NCBI RefSeq assembly: GCF_037042905.1
Contig: NC_087247.1
Coordinates: 80,714,920 to 80,778,919, forward strand
Reading direction: 5' to 3'
DNA from: Lytechinus pictus
Taxonomy: Eukaryota; Echinodermata; Echinoidea; Temnopleuroida; Toxopneustidae
DNA: 64,000 nt
A program made the position numbers and the translations under genes. Below are positions 46,257 through 58,531 of the stretch, one piece after another (positions within the stretch are counted from its first letter, which is position 1; each line of letters begins with the position of its first letter). Under the pieces are notes generated by a model, which was not told the DNA's origin, did not search any database, and was given only the letters and a program-made list of their open reading frames with translations.

Positions 46257-46619
46257 TATTTGAATAACAAAATTAACAGTGGCGTTATGAGCCAACAATT
46301 TGAAGGGGGCCAGTCGACAGCGTATATTGGACAAAATTTCTAAAATCCACGAGCGAGCAAAAAATACAGAATATAATGTTGTGTTTGACTTTAACATAAT
46401 ATTATAGATATCACACTTTTCCTCTTCTTTTCCTTCTTTTGTGGTTTTTTTTACCCTTTGGTGTGAAATATTTCTGGATGCGTGGATTTATAGAGTACAC
46501 ACACACTGTTCAAGGACACTCATGGCTATTTAATTGCCCCCCCCCCCCGAAAAAAAACAATAAAGAAATAAATAAAGAAGATATAAATTTTTATTTCAAC
46601 TGAGGAATAAGAACATATC

Positions 46620-46975
46620 CTCCAATTAGCCGCCTAAGAGTAATGCGGATAATTCAATAAAAATTGCGTTCACAAACTCCGAAAATTAATTTTACGAGCG
46701 CCCGTCCTGAAAAAGGCGGATAATCGTCATGACAACTGGACACGCCCCCTCCGATGCGGTTGTGTTGGAAAAGGGTGACCTTGTGACCGCACCATGGCAA
46801 TTATCCGCATTATTTGGAAATACGTTCATAAACTCAAAATCTTGTCCCGATGCCGCTATTATGCGGATAATAGCAGCATCAGAATATACGGATAACTCTT
46901 GTCCTCCTCTGATTTTACGACCAAATTATGCTGCTATTAGCCGCATAATTGGGTTTTATTGGGTTTATGAAAGGG
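46620..46975. repeat. Repeat with recurring GCGGATAAT words on both strands
   Basis: GCGGATAAT or its complement ATTATCCGC occurs at about 46646, 46720, 46799 and 46864, with GCCGCATAAT near 46940. CGTTCA(C/T)AAACTC also repeats. It appears to be a partly palindromic repeat, but the ends could not be fixed. The 104-codon frame at 46729 reads through it. Confidence 0.45.
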
Positions 46976-47278
46976 GTATTAGACTACACTGTTATTCACG
47001 TAGCAATGCATATACTTTACCAAATATGTATCATGTACCGTAATTGTAGGCTAATGAAGATCGATCAATATATATTCTAGCACGTGAGGTGACCAAACCT
47101 TTTATCACAACTTACTATATATAACAACGTTTTTACGTCAGAAACATGTTTGAGGATAATGGAACGAACGGGGGTAAAGGGATTAGGACTACAAATAAAT
47201 CAATTTAATGGTAGATTTCATCCTGACAAAAAAATAAGGAAAATAGCAGAAAAAAACAATAAAGAATATTGGTAAAGG

Positions 47279-47882
47279 TTAGGACAAGTCCACCCCAACA
47301 AAAAGTTGATTTGAATAAAAAGAGAAAATCCAACAAGCATAACGTTGAAAATTTCATCAAAATCGGATGTAAAATAAGAAAGTTATGACATTTTAAATTT
47401 TCGCTTAATTTCACAAAACAGATATATGCACATCCTAATCGGTATGCAAATGAGAAGACTGATGACGTCATCCACTCACTATTTCTTTTGTATTTTATTA
47501 TATGAATTATGAAATATTCTAATTTTCACCTCATTGTCAAGTGAAACAACGATTAATTCCCCCTGAACATGTGGAATTAGCATTATTTAATATTATATGA
47601 TTCAGTCAAGTTGGTCCTTATTGTCAAGTCTGTAAAAAAATGAAATATTGTATAATTCAAACAATAAAAAACAAAATAAATAGTGAGTGATGGACATCAT
47701 CGACCGACTCATCTGTATGTCACTGAGTTGTGCATATATCACCGTTTTGTAAAAAACAAGGGAAACTTTAAAATGCCATATAGCTTTCTTATTCTACATC
47801 CGATTTTGATGAAATTTTCAGCGTTCTGCTAGTTTGATTTTTCTCTATTTATTCATATCAACATTTTTCTGGGCTGGACTTG
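47279..47882. mobile_element. Palindromic MITE of the CAAAATCGGATGTAAAATAA family, copy 1
   Basis: It begins TTAGGACAAGTCCACCCC and runs through TTCATCAAAATCGGATGTAA, with the inverse ACATCCGATTTTGATGAAAT near 47800. The right tip is slightly eroded (GCTGGACTTGAAA). It is inserted in element Y. Confidence 0.82.
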
Positions 47883-48189
47883 AAATCTGTCAAAATTCAA
47901 AAAGTTATTAGAATTTTGATTTTTTTGGTAACGTCATATGCTAGGAGCTCCCTATGTATCTAGTGAAATATCATTTCTAAAAAACCCCACATAAATGGGT
48001 TTTGTTGTTCCTTCATTATATCAACAGACAAATTATTTCACATCAGTTCCTGAAAGAAAAAAAATAGTCATCATGAACCATTGAAGAATTGTAATTTATA
48101 CATTTTATAATATATTACACAACATTATTATAGAGCAGCTGCTTGTATATAACGTCACAAATCAAAAATTCGAAATTTTAATATCTTAC

Positions 48190-48797
48190 TTAAAGGTCAA
48201 GTCCACCTCAGAAAAACGTTGAGTTAAATCAATAGAGAAAAATCAGACAAGGATAATGCTGAAAATGTCATCAAAATCGGATGTAAAATAAGAAAGTTAT
48301 GGCATTTTAAAGTTTTGCTTATTTTTCACAAAATACTTATATGCACACTTTAGTCACATGCAAATGAAAGAATCGATGATGTCCATCACTCACTATTTCT
48401 TTTGTTTTTATTGTTTGAATTATGCAGCATTTCATTTTTTTCAGATTTGACAATAAGGACCAACTTGACTGAACCATTAAATGTTAAACAATGGTAATTC
48501 CACATGTTCAGGGAGAAATTAACCTTTGTTTCACAGGACAATGGGAAGAAAATTAGAATATTTCATATTTCATATATAATGAAATACAAAAGAAATAGTG
48601 AGTGATGTCATCAGTTCCCTCATTTGCATACCGACCGGGATGTGCATATAACTGTTTTGTGAAATTAAGCAAAACTTAAAACTGTCATAACTTTCTTATT
48701 TTACATCCAAATTTGATGAAATTTTCAGTGTTTTGCTTGTTGGATTTTTCTCTTTTTATTCAAATCAACTATTTGTTGGATTAGACTTGTCCTTTAA
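48190..48797. mobile_element. Palindromic MITE of the same family, copy 2, TTAA-flanked
   Basis: The ends are TTAA-AGGTCAAGTCCACC and GGATTAGACTTGTCCT-TTAA. The arms include AAAATCGGATGTAAAATAAG and GTGAGTGATGTCATC with their complements. It has no coding capacity. The 70-codon frame at 48733 straddles its right end and element Y and is not a gene. Confidence 0.85.
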
Positions 48798-49139
48798 CCT
48801 TTTTATGGATTTTTCCTCAAACCTTCACCAATTATTTTTCCTGGTATTGTATTTTTACATCAAACTTTTCTTTTTCGTTAACTTCCCTTTTCAAGGAGAT
48901 GTTCACCCTGAAAAAAAAATTATTGAAGCAATAGCAGAAAGATAATGAAAAATATTGGTGAAGATTTGAGGAAAATCCAGCAAAGATTTAAAAAAAATAT
49001 CACAATTTTAATTTGTTTGATTTGTGACGTCATTTGCGAGCAGCTTCCCTTTTATCGTGAATTTAGAAATCAATGAAATATAATTTTCTCAGAAAAATGA
49101 AAATGGGTTTTATGCCTTTAGTATATATATATATATATA

Positions 49140-50146
49140 CAGTGCGTATCAAAAAAAAAGTTTACACTTTGAAAAAGCCCTGGGAATTAAAAAACATACA
49201 ACATGTGGATAATTTTTTTACATATATATGTATGGGTTTGGGTCTCATCTATCTAATGAAAGTTAAAGTTTTGACAGAATGTTACACTTGAGTGAGCACT
49301 GCCCATTTTTGTAAAGCTCGCAGAAATCTGTTTGCGCAGAAATGCTCGTTTTCACGCTGTGTCGAGAAGAAAGGGCGAAATCAAACTCATCTTGCAAAAC
49401 ATTTCTCACACATTTCCTTTGCACCTTTAGTCAATTGAAATAAAACGGATACATGCAAGTATTTTGGAACAATTTTGCCACCCAAATTCAAATTTCAACA
49501 CTTATTTAGCACAACCTTTACCCTTTTTGTGCCAGCTGGATCTGAGGACATAACTGAATCTGATCAAAAGTTTATATCAGACATCTCCAGCATTTTTTTC
49601 AGCATAAGTTTTTTTTCCAGCATAAGTTTTTATCATTTAATGTGGGTTTACATTTCATTGTTCATTTAATACTTGCTTCTCCAGACTTTTCCCAAGGTTG
49701 ACAGTGATTACCAAAATGAAATTCAAGCCTAAGCCATTTCATGTGGATCACAGCTCAGTGTAAAGCAAATGCCACCACGATGGCCTTGGTGTGAGGGGGA
49801 GTGTGGTGGGGCGCAATGCACTCTTCGAAGTGTTTTGGGCAATGAAATAAGTTTAAAAAGGTAAAAGATATTTTCAAATCAATTTTATTAGCTAAATTCC
49901 ACGTGTTCTTCATGATTAAGGTCTACTTTTATTCGCACAACTATTTCAAAGTTCTGCGCAAATCATTTTTCACTAACTTTTCAAAAGTAAGTGGTGCTCA
50001 CTCAAGCGGAAATATTTTTCGACAGTTATATCGTCATTTGCTTAAAGGGATCTGTACCAACGTTTAAAAGTGGAAAAATCTTCAAGATATTACAAATTAA
50101 TAATTTAACAGGATTTTTTCTAAGTGTAAACTTTTTTTGATACGCA

Positions 50147-50149
<3 letters not shown>
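49140..50149. mobile_element. Nonautonomous Tc1/mariner-like element (1010 bp)
   Basis: The inverted ends CAGTGCGTATCAAAAAAA and GTTTACACTT are 28-30 bp long and perfect except for the A-run length (9 against 7). Both sides are TA repeats, fitting a TA target. A second, subterminal inverted pair exists: CTTGAGTGAGCAC near 49290 and GTGCTCACTCAAG near 50000. Only short frames (64 and 72 codons) are inside and none resembles a transposase. Confidence 0.88.

Positions 50150-50150
<1 letters not shown>

Positions 50151-50192
<42 letters not shown>
50151..50192. repeat. (TA)n microsatellite
   Basis: A TA run right of the Tc1-like element; its left counterpart is at about 49122-49138. Confidence 0.93.
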
Positions 50193-50194
<2 letters not shown>

Positions 50195-50309
50195 ACAGGC
50201 ATTTCACAACCGCTCCTGAAAGAAGAAAATTTTAGTCACCATGAATCATATTTTTTCTCGAATTTTTACAGCTAACTTTTAATTAGGGTGAACTTCCCCT
50301 TTAAAGATA

Positions 50310-51885
50310 TTCTTCAGGAGTATGTTTCTTCAGCAAATCTAGAGTTGTTGTTTATTTTCATTTTAGAGGGTTATTTTCTATTTGTTTGGTGGGGGGGGGG
50401 GGTGGTGGGGATCAATGGCATGGAAGATTTTGTTGACATTAATGCATTTCGAAATATACCCCCCCCCTCCCTCGTCATTTCTCTTTTCTTGGCTTGCGGC
50501 CGGATGAGCTGTCTCATGATATTATTTCGTGGATCTGTAACATTGACCACAAGTGGTGTTCGCGAAACAGACTTCAGTAATGGGGTTAGGTGTGAGGTTT
50601 GATAATCATATTATATCCCTTTCTAAATGCATCCTTAAAAATGTGTGCAATATGAGAAGTAAGAATGAGTTTAGGATAATACGAAGAGAAGTAGAAGATA
50701 TCCATTCACATAACCACAATATTGCAATTCTTCTCACTGTTGTTTGTAACATGAACACCCTACACACCATGAACCACTTTAATTGCGACCATATGGAAAT
50801 AGAGCATACCATCTGAGTGTGATATATATACACTTCGTTTAAAGCAAAATGTTATTCGTTTCACAAAACACTTCATGTGAGAATGAGTGGAATCGCATTA
50901 CAATTCACTAGTTTTACCATATAAAAACTTCCGTTTAAAGCACAACACTGTATTGTGAAAGACTGCAATATTTTCGTTTGGATGCTACAAAGACAGAAAA
51001 TTGAATGTATATCGTTAAAACAGAATATAAAGAAACGATTGAAATATTGTCAAAGAAAGATTTTGTAGTGATTAATGTTTCTGTTACTGTAAATCAGAAA
51101 CCTGATTTTTTTTTTGTGATTATGCAGTAAATGACATCTATCGATGCACATTTAAAATATACATGACAACTTTAGTTTCTAAATTTAAATTGTCAAATTG
51201 TCAAAAGATCATTAAAATTGTTGTTGTCTCTTTGCTTTGAAATATCAGGTCTTACTGCTCTTAAGTGCTTACTACTCTTACCTCCCTTCTATTTTTTTTA
51301 AAACCTGAACCATACAGTAATCGAGATGAGAGCCGTACTATATTCATCCATCAATCCATATCTTTGTATTCCTCAAACACAATCAAGATTGAAAATTCGT
51401 CTAATACAGGTTGAAATGTAACTCTTCAGACAAAGAAAAAATATATTTCATCTTTTATTCTTGAAAATCTAAAAAGTCGGGCAAGTACTTATTAACAAGT
51501 CATGATTGATCTGTGGGTCTGTACATGATTGCTAGAACAGTAAAAACATGAGCTTGGGTGGAAATGGGCGTTCGATCCTCCAGATTACTGTTTATAAAGG
51601 GATACCTTAACACAATAATTCTACAATAAAAAGTGGGTAAAGAAAATAAAAGGCTTAAAAATCGGGGTTTTAAGGGAAAGAATAAATTATGATAAAAGGC
51701 GTTTAAAAAGAAAAGAAGCGCCCACGCGGTCACTCTTATCACTCGCTGACACTCTGTCGGACGATCATTCTTTCTTTATTAAAGGCATGTCGACCCCCAA
51801 GTACAGACTCTTGTGAATAAATAGAGTAATTACCAGCATGACACGTGAAGAATTATAGAAAATTAATAGAATGTAAAATAGAGAC
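50310..51885. other. No gene seen
   Basis: A G-run near 50390 and a C-run near 50460 occur. Frames of up to 104 codons here have no recognisable motif. Confidence 0.4.
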
Positions 51886-51887
51886 AT

Positions 51888-52346
51888 GGCCCGAATTCAC
51901 AAAGGTGGTTTTGAAAACCCACGGTTGAGTCCATGGTTTAAGCAGATTTCCTGTATAAATTACGCTTAATTTAGCGCGTATCGGGCGCGTGTATAAAAAG
52001 TGCCCAATGCTGATGCGCGTTTTTGTCACAATGCGCCAAATTGACGCCTGTTACCATGGTTAGATACGCTATTTTATTCATGAGTCCACTGTTTTTATTC
52101 ATGAGTCCACTCTTCAAACAGTGCATGGACTCATGAATAAAAACAGTGGACTCATGAATAAAATAGCGTGGATAACCATGGTAACAGGCGTCAATTTGGC
52201 GCACTGTGACCAAAGCGCGCATTAGCATTTGACACTTTTTATACACGCGCCCGATACGCGCTAAATTAAGCGTAATTTATACAGGAAATCTGCATAAACC
52301 ATGGACTCAACCGTGGGTTTTCAAAACCACCTTTGTGATTCGGGCC
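51888..52346. mobile_element. Large near-perfect palindrome (459 bp)
   Basis: The arms of about 220 bp begin GGCCCGAATTCACAAAGGTG and its inverse. They run through TTTTGAAAACCCACGGTTGA, ATTTAGCGCGTATCGGGCGC and TTGACGCCTGTTACCATGG to a centre near 52115. Within each arm TTATTCATGAGTCCACTGTT is duplicated in tandem. Few mismatches were seen. No target duplication is obvious. The minus frame at 51971-52246 is a reading of the palindrome. Confidence 0.9.
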
Positions 52347-52349
52347 TTT

Positions 52350-54705
52350 AAGTTCCGCTCATACCATGTATACTATTTGCTCAAAATTGCACAATAAGAC
52401 TTTTGTCTGTTCAGTTTTATATATATCTTTAACAACGAGGGCTATATGGGCCTATACGAATAGGGGGTATGGTTTTGGAAAAAAAATCATGCAAATTATA
52501 GTGGCTGATTAATTATCCATAGTTCATCTACAAATCAATAATCGATTTCATTGTTAATGCCATTTTTATACAACTTGTGGAAATTATGTACATGTATCTT
52601 CACTAAATGAATAGGGAGTTTATGGAAGAGGTTAAAGTATAGCTCTTCTACCCATTATTAGTTGGTTAATTCATCGCGTTATTATTGTTTTGAATCTTCG
52701 CTTATGTATTGTGCTATAAGATTCGCGTGCGGTACCCATAAAGGATACTCCAGTATCAAAATTAAACCTAATACATTAATGAATTAAACACATGTTAGAC
52801 TAAAATAAGCTACTATATTTCCTTCCCCAAATTTCCTTATTTGCTCCAAGAATAATGATAAACACATATAGGATCCTTTATACCATGTATACTGTGGTCA
52901 TCATGCAATTATAAACACGATCACCGATTATGAATTTGCCAAATAAGGACGCAAGATGCTGATACTGAGTGAGAATTTAAGGGAAATATGTTGGTTTATT
53001 TCTCAACCATGCAATCAGGAACATTACATCAGCAAGGTTTGACTCGGAAACAGAAACACCAAAATGTGACAAACTTGGCATGTAATCCAATTGTGCCTTG
53101 AGCTTATTATTTGATTTCTCAGTGGACTGTTATCAGGTCATCTACCCTTCTCCACTTGAGCAGTCGTCCCCGTCTTTACATCCAACGCACCTGCATCATA
53201 ATCTCCGGTTTTCGCATTAATACCACGCGATGATGATAAGTAATTTATCTCTCGTCCTATATCCTTCACAGGCCCCCACCCCACACCAATTGCCCCCTCC
53301 TAACTTTCCCCGTCGCCCTTTGCATGACTATTGCCATTGATAAATAATTACTCACTGCAAATTATACCTAAATTATCACTTCCAATCGACCAAAAACTTA
53401 TAGGCGATAGACTGTGAACTATTGCATATAACTACTTTTAATCACCTTGATTTATCTCAAAATATCTATAATTCGGCCCTTTTTCAAATATTTATTTGTT
53501 TTTTATTTCGATTTTTTAACACTGAGAAATACGATTTGATGACACAGCTCTAGGCCTATAGTATCAAAACTATGCATAAAAATTATGCATCATTAGAACT
53601 CATAAATATCAATGATGTAACATTCTCAAATACATCACCACATCGACTCGTTTGAGAAACAAGTTGATGGGAGTTGGATGGGTATCATAAGAAACAAAAT
53701 AAAGTTTTGCCAAGGACGTAGCAATAAACCGACGAAATATTTGGTCATCCTGTTTCAACTAATAAACCTTTTGCTCTAATCAAGGGCAGTGCCGAGGTGC
53801 TGACCAACGTTATAGGAGACTGCATTCTCTTTTCCCTTAAGTTTTAGATTTGCAAGACTCAATTTATTCATATTATTTTTTTTCTTTTCGTTAGTGTTTG
53901 AAAATCACAGACGCCACCTCTGAGTAATAAAGTGCGCCAAAATAAGGGAAAATAAGTTATTTCGAAATAAAGATAAGATATCTGATTCCTTCAATTTGTA
54001 GTTTTTATTCTTATTTTAATTTTTGTTTTTATTCGTATTTTTTTCTATAATTATTATTTTTTTTGGCATACTTTTGACTTACAGTGTAGCCTATACTTCT
54101 ATTTTCATTTCTACTTTGCAAGCATGCGCTGAGTTGTGCAAGCACAGAGGGCGCCATAATTTGTGTTGCTAATGTACACAAACCAGTTCAATTTCGACGT
54201 GAAAACTGAAAGCAAAGACGGCCGATGAAACTAGTAAAGAATTATACCAGTAAGTGGTCATAAAAAGAAAGGAATTATTTATCTGGTAATACGTTGTATT
54301 GATGATTTGCCTTCTTTCTTTTTATCAAAATGAAATATTTGTGAATCATCTTGCAGTAGTGTGAGCCTGAGGCTGAGTGCAGTGTTAAAAATATGCCACT
54401 GGCACTGCCCTGGCACCGCTCTCTCTACTTAACTCCAGCGGGAGCTCCCCCGCAGAAAGGCGTCGGAGCTAGCGAAGAATAAAGTTACCCAGTGGCAGTG
54501 AGGATTCGATTCGCAGGGTAAGGCTAGCGCGCTGAAAAATCCGCTGTTGTGGAGGAGTTTTTTAAAGAAACATTATCTGATTTTACTCTTCCTCTTAGTC
54601 TTACACAGGAGGAAGACTCCCGGCATAGGGCTCATAATGAGTCATATTAAGTACGGTTACCTCAGGCGATGTTCGTGCAGGCTCCACTCCACTTCACTAC
54701 CGTAA
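52350..54705. other. No gene seen
   Basis: AT-rich DNA with no terminal repeats, tRNA-like sequence or coding segment that I can support. Confidence 0.4.
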
Positions 54706-54709
54706 CTAA

Positions 54710-55324
54710 GGGTACTAGTATTCAACCCGTTTGGAGAGTTTCTTCAAATATACAGAAATATGGAATTTACCTGAATTTCAGACCTGTCTTATTTCCAAGA
54801 GCAAATGCTGGTTATTCTTTTCCCGTTATTTTTTTCTTCAACCCGTCAACTGCGTGCGCAGGCGATCGAATTTTACGGCGACGGTTTTTGGTAGGCTACT
54901 AGTATTCAATCCGTCGGTACTAGTATTCAACCTAGTGATGAAAGATGGCCCTGTCTCTCAATCTGCCCTTGTCCCATCCGACTATGGACTAGACCATTTG
55001 AGATGAGACCAAACAGGGAATTAATCAAAGCCAGAGACTTCCATACTAGATCTAGATCTAATTTAGCAAACTAAACCCTTTTGAATTTTGCTATCACAAT
55101 CCTCACTAGGTTGAATACTATTACTAGTGCCATTCAGTGCAAAAGGCCATCGCCGCATAATTCGATCCTCCGCGCATACAGTCGACAGATTGATAAAGAA
55201 AATACTGACAACAGATTACCCTGGAAATAACAAAGGTATGAAATTAAGATAAATTCCCTATTTCTAAATATTTTGGGGAATATGTCAAAATCTTTGAATT
55301 ATGCCGGGTTGAATACTAGTGCCC
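54710..55324. mobile_element. MITE with GGGTACTAGTATTCAACCCG ends (615 bp)
   Basis: The 20-base ends GGGTACTAGTATTCAACCCG and, inverted, GGGCACTAGTATTCAACCCG differ by one base. Internal copies of TACTAGTATTCAAYC lie near 54897 and 54918, and an inverted one near 55108-55130, so the element may be compound. Frames inside (77 and 91 codons) are not genes. Confidence 0.82.
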
Positions 55325-55572
55325 ATACGGTACCGCTACACTACGCTCCACCTACCCGAACATCGGGACAGAGAACTAGATCGGATATTCTGAGTCATAA
55401 AAGGTGGGATGGCAATCATGGTTATCGTAAAAATTAAAGAAAAAAATATAAAGAGGGATATGAATGACTTAATATCTTACTTTACACCCGTATTTCACTC
55501 CGTGTCCATCCTCTGGTTATCCTCAAAATTGGTAATTTTGGGCCAGTATCTTTTTCCTCACACGTATTATTC

Positions 55573-55649
55573 ACGGCCGATTTCAAAACATCGCATGCGA
55601 TCGGTCGCTGATCGATCGCGATCGCATGCGATGTTTTGAAATCGGCCGT
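55573..55649. repeat. Perfect 31-bp inverted repeat, CpG-rich
   Basis: The arm 55573-55603, with ACGGCCGATTTC and ACATCGCATGCGATCG, is exactly inverted at 55619-55649. The 15-base loop itself contains GATCGATC. It lies about 120 bases upstream of a good splice donor that may end the first exon of the LRRC71-like gene. Confidence 0.9.
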
Positions 55650-55689
55650 CCGCGAAGTATGGACACGCGCGAAGTTTGGACTCACTGCC

Positions 55690-55768
55690 ATACAGGGACT
55701 CGATGGCCATATATTTATGTATGAAGTTCCGATATAACCAGGGAAGTGAAAGTTGTGCGACAGCCGAA
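55690..55768 (+). other. Possible 5' noncoding exon of the LRRC71-like gene
   Basis: CCGAA|GTAAGT at 55768/55769 is a consensus donor. No long coding frame precedes it, and the next acceptor downstream in a gene context is at 56710. The pairing and the exon start are inferred; the start could not be placed. Confidence 0.3.
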
Positions 55769-56729
55769 GTAAGTCACTGTATTTTTTCCTTTTTTAAGTT
55801 TATTTTTTCCCGTTTTGTAACCTAGAGAGCTCACCGAGAGCTCAGAATCTCACCGTGCATTTACTCATACTCACGGGACTAGGGTAGATTGTGGTCACAA
55901 TAACTAGGAAACAAAATTGTGAAAACAGAAATTAATTTTTATTTATCATTTTATTTACATTAATGGATGTTCAAATTACATTTTTGTCCACCTTGTAATA
56001 TTCATGTATTCAGGTACATGGTAAAATGTGCTACATTACATACTGTAGTAGGCCTATATCTTGGACTTGGTGGAGAAATGAAAAGATTGGAAATAAATGA
56101 CTTAGAATTATTGATTTAAAAAAATATTTTGTGATCTTATATTTCTTCCTTAATTCTACATGTACCTTATCTTCCCTTACCCTCTCCTTCTTCTCCTCAT
56201 TCTAATGTACCCCCGCCCCAGACTTATCATTATTATTTTCTTTTCTATCACACTTTTTTTTACCCATATTCCCATTGGTCTTCTTGTTGAGCTATATTCA
56301 TGGTTTGTAATTGTATCTGCCTTTACAAGAATATGATACATTTCACTTGTATGCCAAATGAATCAAATGTTTATTCACATACATGTACAGTGCATCTGTG
56401 CATGTATGCCCTGTAGTAATACTGTCATTTTATTCTAGGCATTTTATTACCATACTACACTGTTTAATAAAACATCAATAAATTGAAGGATAACACCAAA
56501 GTAAATGGAAAGTTCTAATCTTCAACTTGTGCATGTAATTTGAAACAAGATAGACATCTTTTAAGAATAGATAATTGAGTTTAAGAAGTCTTTTCAATGT
56601 GGAAAGTGAATAAGGAACATTGCATACCACTCTTAGTCTACACTTTACATTTTGAATATATTTCTTTATCATAGTTATTTACTGTTCCTGTTTCTTATAC
56701 ATTTTTCTAGGCTTGTGAAGAAAGTCAAG

Positions 56730-56817
56730 ATGGGAAAGAGAGTAGATAAGACTCAAAAAGATAAAGGACCTCCATCATCAGTTCAAGATAATGAAGATGA
56801 TGCCAATAAAACACCAG
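56730..56817 (+). CDS. LRRC71: LRRC71-like protein, first coding exon
   Basis: The exon starts after TTTTTCTAG at 56710, with ATG at 56730 in a short hydrophilic segment (MGKRVDKTQKDKGPPSS..., 29 codons plus one base). It ends at ACACCAG|GTAATC. The phase-1 junction joins to the exon at 59525 and restores Glu before PYTCTG. The lysine and aspartate-rich N-terminus is not conserved in the family as I remember it. The call rests on the next exon. Confidence 0.72.
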
Positions 56818-57285
56818 GTAATCTATTCATTGGTTATTAGTTAAAAAAAACCCACTTATTTAAACATTTCTTACATTAATGAATAGACTTCTTTCTTTAG
56901 AAACCTTACCTACTTTTTTGAAACCATTTCTCTTTAATTGCCCCTGTGTTATAATATGTTTAACATTCAAGCATCTCGGCATGAGTTCGCACAAGCGATT
57001 TTGAACCTCTGGTTTGAGTCCATTTAAGGCATATATATATTTCAAATTGCTTAGTTTTAAAGCATTCATAGATTGAGAAATGAGAAGAAGTCCAATAATC
57101 AATACATGCTTTTGTCCCCCAAGGTGTAAAATTTGCATTTTGGTATGGACTGAACATTGATAAGCCAGATATTAATTGACAACGTTGGGCTCTTTAATGG
57201 TGCCTGCCAATAAAACACATATAAATTTATTGGACTCTTTCTCAATATGTCATAATGAGGGTAAGAAATCTGCTTGAACCATGGT
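56818..57285. other. Intron sequence of the LRRC71-like gene, no other feature
   Basis: AT-rich intron start. Minus-strand frames of up to 92 codons here show no known domain. Confidence 0.5.
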
Positions 57286-57570
57286 CGGGGGGGGGGGGGG
57301 CACTTCCATTGACAAGTGGATACCATGCGTGACCAAAAAAAACATGTTAAAGGATCCCTTTTTCAAGATTAGGCACTTTAAGTATGTAATGTAATATTAA
57401 CACTTAAATAATGAAAAAAGGGTATATATTTCGCTAGGAAAGCTATGTGTTTACGGTCAGATTTGCGAAGGTATAAAAAGATTAAAGGATGTACTTTTTG
57501 CCCCAACACTACTTGTTAAGGGTCTGATTTGAGCGAGGTGTGTGGGGTGGTACTAAACCCAATGAAGGTA
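57286..57570 (-). mobile_element. Half-copy of the GACGAGTGGATACCATGC element
   Basis: It begins with a C/G-run and CACTTCCATTGACAAGTGG, then ATACCATGCGTGACCAAAAA, TTTCGCTAGGAAAGC and TACTAAACCCAATG. This is the inverted version of 58740-59081, in the same order. The other half of the element is absent. Confidence 0.82.
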
Positions 57571-57841
57571 TATGTAAAGCTGACATTGGTGATCACGTCT
57601 GTGACATAATAATTTTATTGTTGTTCTCAGAATGCAATACTTGTATTGTTGAATCTCTAGGAAGTTCTAATTTATTGATTATGAAAATGTTATACCATGA
57701 AAATTTTCAAAAATATATGTTATTCACATGTATTAATAATAATAATAAAAAGTTACGCATGGGACAAGATATTACGTATGGGACATTTGTACACAATGTC
57801 AATGGGGAAATGAATATTGAAAGTGTACAAAGACTGATTTG

Positions 57842-58020
57842 TTATAATAAATAATAATAATAATGTGACTTATAAAGCGCCAAATCCACTCTGTAGAGTG
57901 CTCAAGGCGCATAAAGAGCTAAGAGTTGAATAAAAAAGTTTTTAGGAGATTTTTGAAAGTTTCGACAGAGGTACATTTTTTAATGTCTTTAGGAAGGCTA
58001 TTATAAATATTGATTAATGA
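57842..58020 (-). mobile_element. SINE-like fragment with ATAAAGCGCC tail
   Basis: AATAATAATAATAATGTGAC, TTATAAAGCGCC and GAGTGCTCAAGGCGC recall the tail of the SINE at 31035 and the fragment at 63925. The tRNA head is missing. The orientation is inferred from the tail. Confidence 0.5.
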
Positions 58021-58531
58021 AAATAATGTAATCAATAAAATAATGAAAATGGAAAAATATGAAAAAATTAAAAACAATAGAAATATATAAGAAATTCATG
58101 AAACTGAAAAAACAAGAAAAAATTGTTGAAATGACTTATTTCCTTTCAGCCATGTCACATATGTCTCAATAGAACATTAAAAAAATATTTTGTTTAATAA
58201 AAATATTTCAAAATTTGAAATTTATTTTAATATTGTAAATTATGGGGAAAATTATGTACATTCTCTATGTGGACAAAATGTCCCATACATACATACATGT
58301 AGGTAACTTTCTCATATGTAACATGTCATTAATTGGTTTAATAGTGTTTTGCCTTATGACATGAAACTTGCCTTAGATGTTATGAATTTTATCACACTGA
58401 GTAACAAGTTTTCATATGAAATACTTTCAGAGAATTTTCAACTAAGAAGTCAACTTGAAAAAAAAAATATCTTAAATTGTCTTTTATCTGTAAGTCCCAT
58501 ATGTAACAGCACATGTTTTCTCTATAAAAGT

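Larger units (their letters stand above)
47205..48890. mobile_element. Outer palindromic element Y, split by two insertions
   Basis: Left pieces (TTTCATCCTGACAAAAAAA, AATATTGGTAAAGG) match, in inverse, right pieces near 48805-48890 (CCTCAAACCTTCACCAATA, GTTAACTTCCCTTTT). The middle at 47885-48188 contains GGTAACGTCATATGCTAGGA and its approximate inverse near 48145. The element is interrupted at 47279-47882 and 48190-48797 by palindromes of another family. Confidence 0.6.
48890..50304. mobile_element. Palindromic element X, split by a Tc1/mariner-like insertion
   Basis: The left end AAGGAGATGTTCACCCT is the inverse of the right end AGGGTGAACTTCCCCTT, with TTAA at 50301-50304. Its interior has a TA run in which a second element sits (49140-50149). 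Sequences such as AATATTGGTGAAGATTTGAG tie X to element Y, so X and Y are sister copies lying side by side. Confidence 0.7.
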
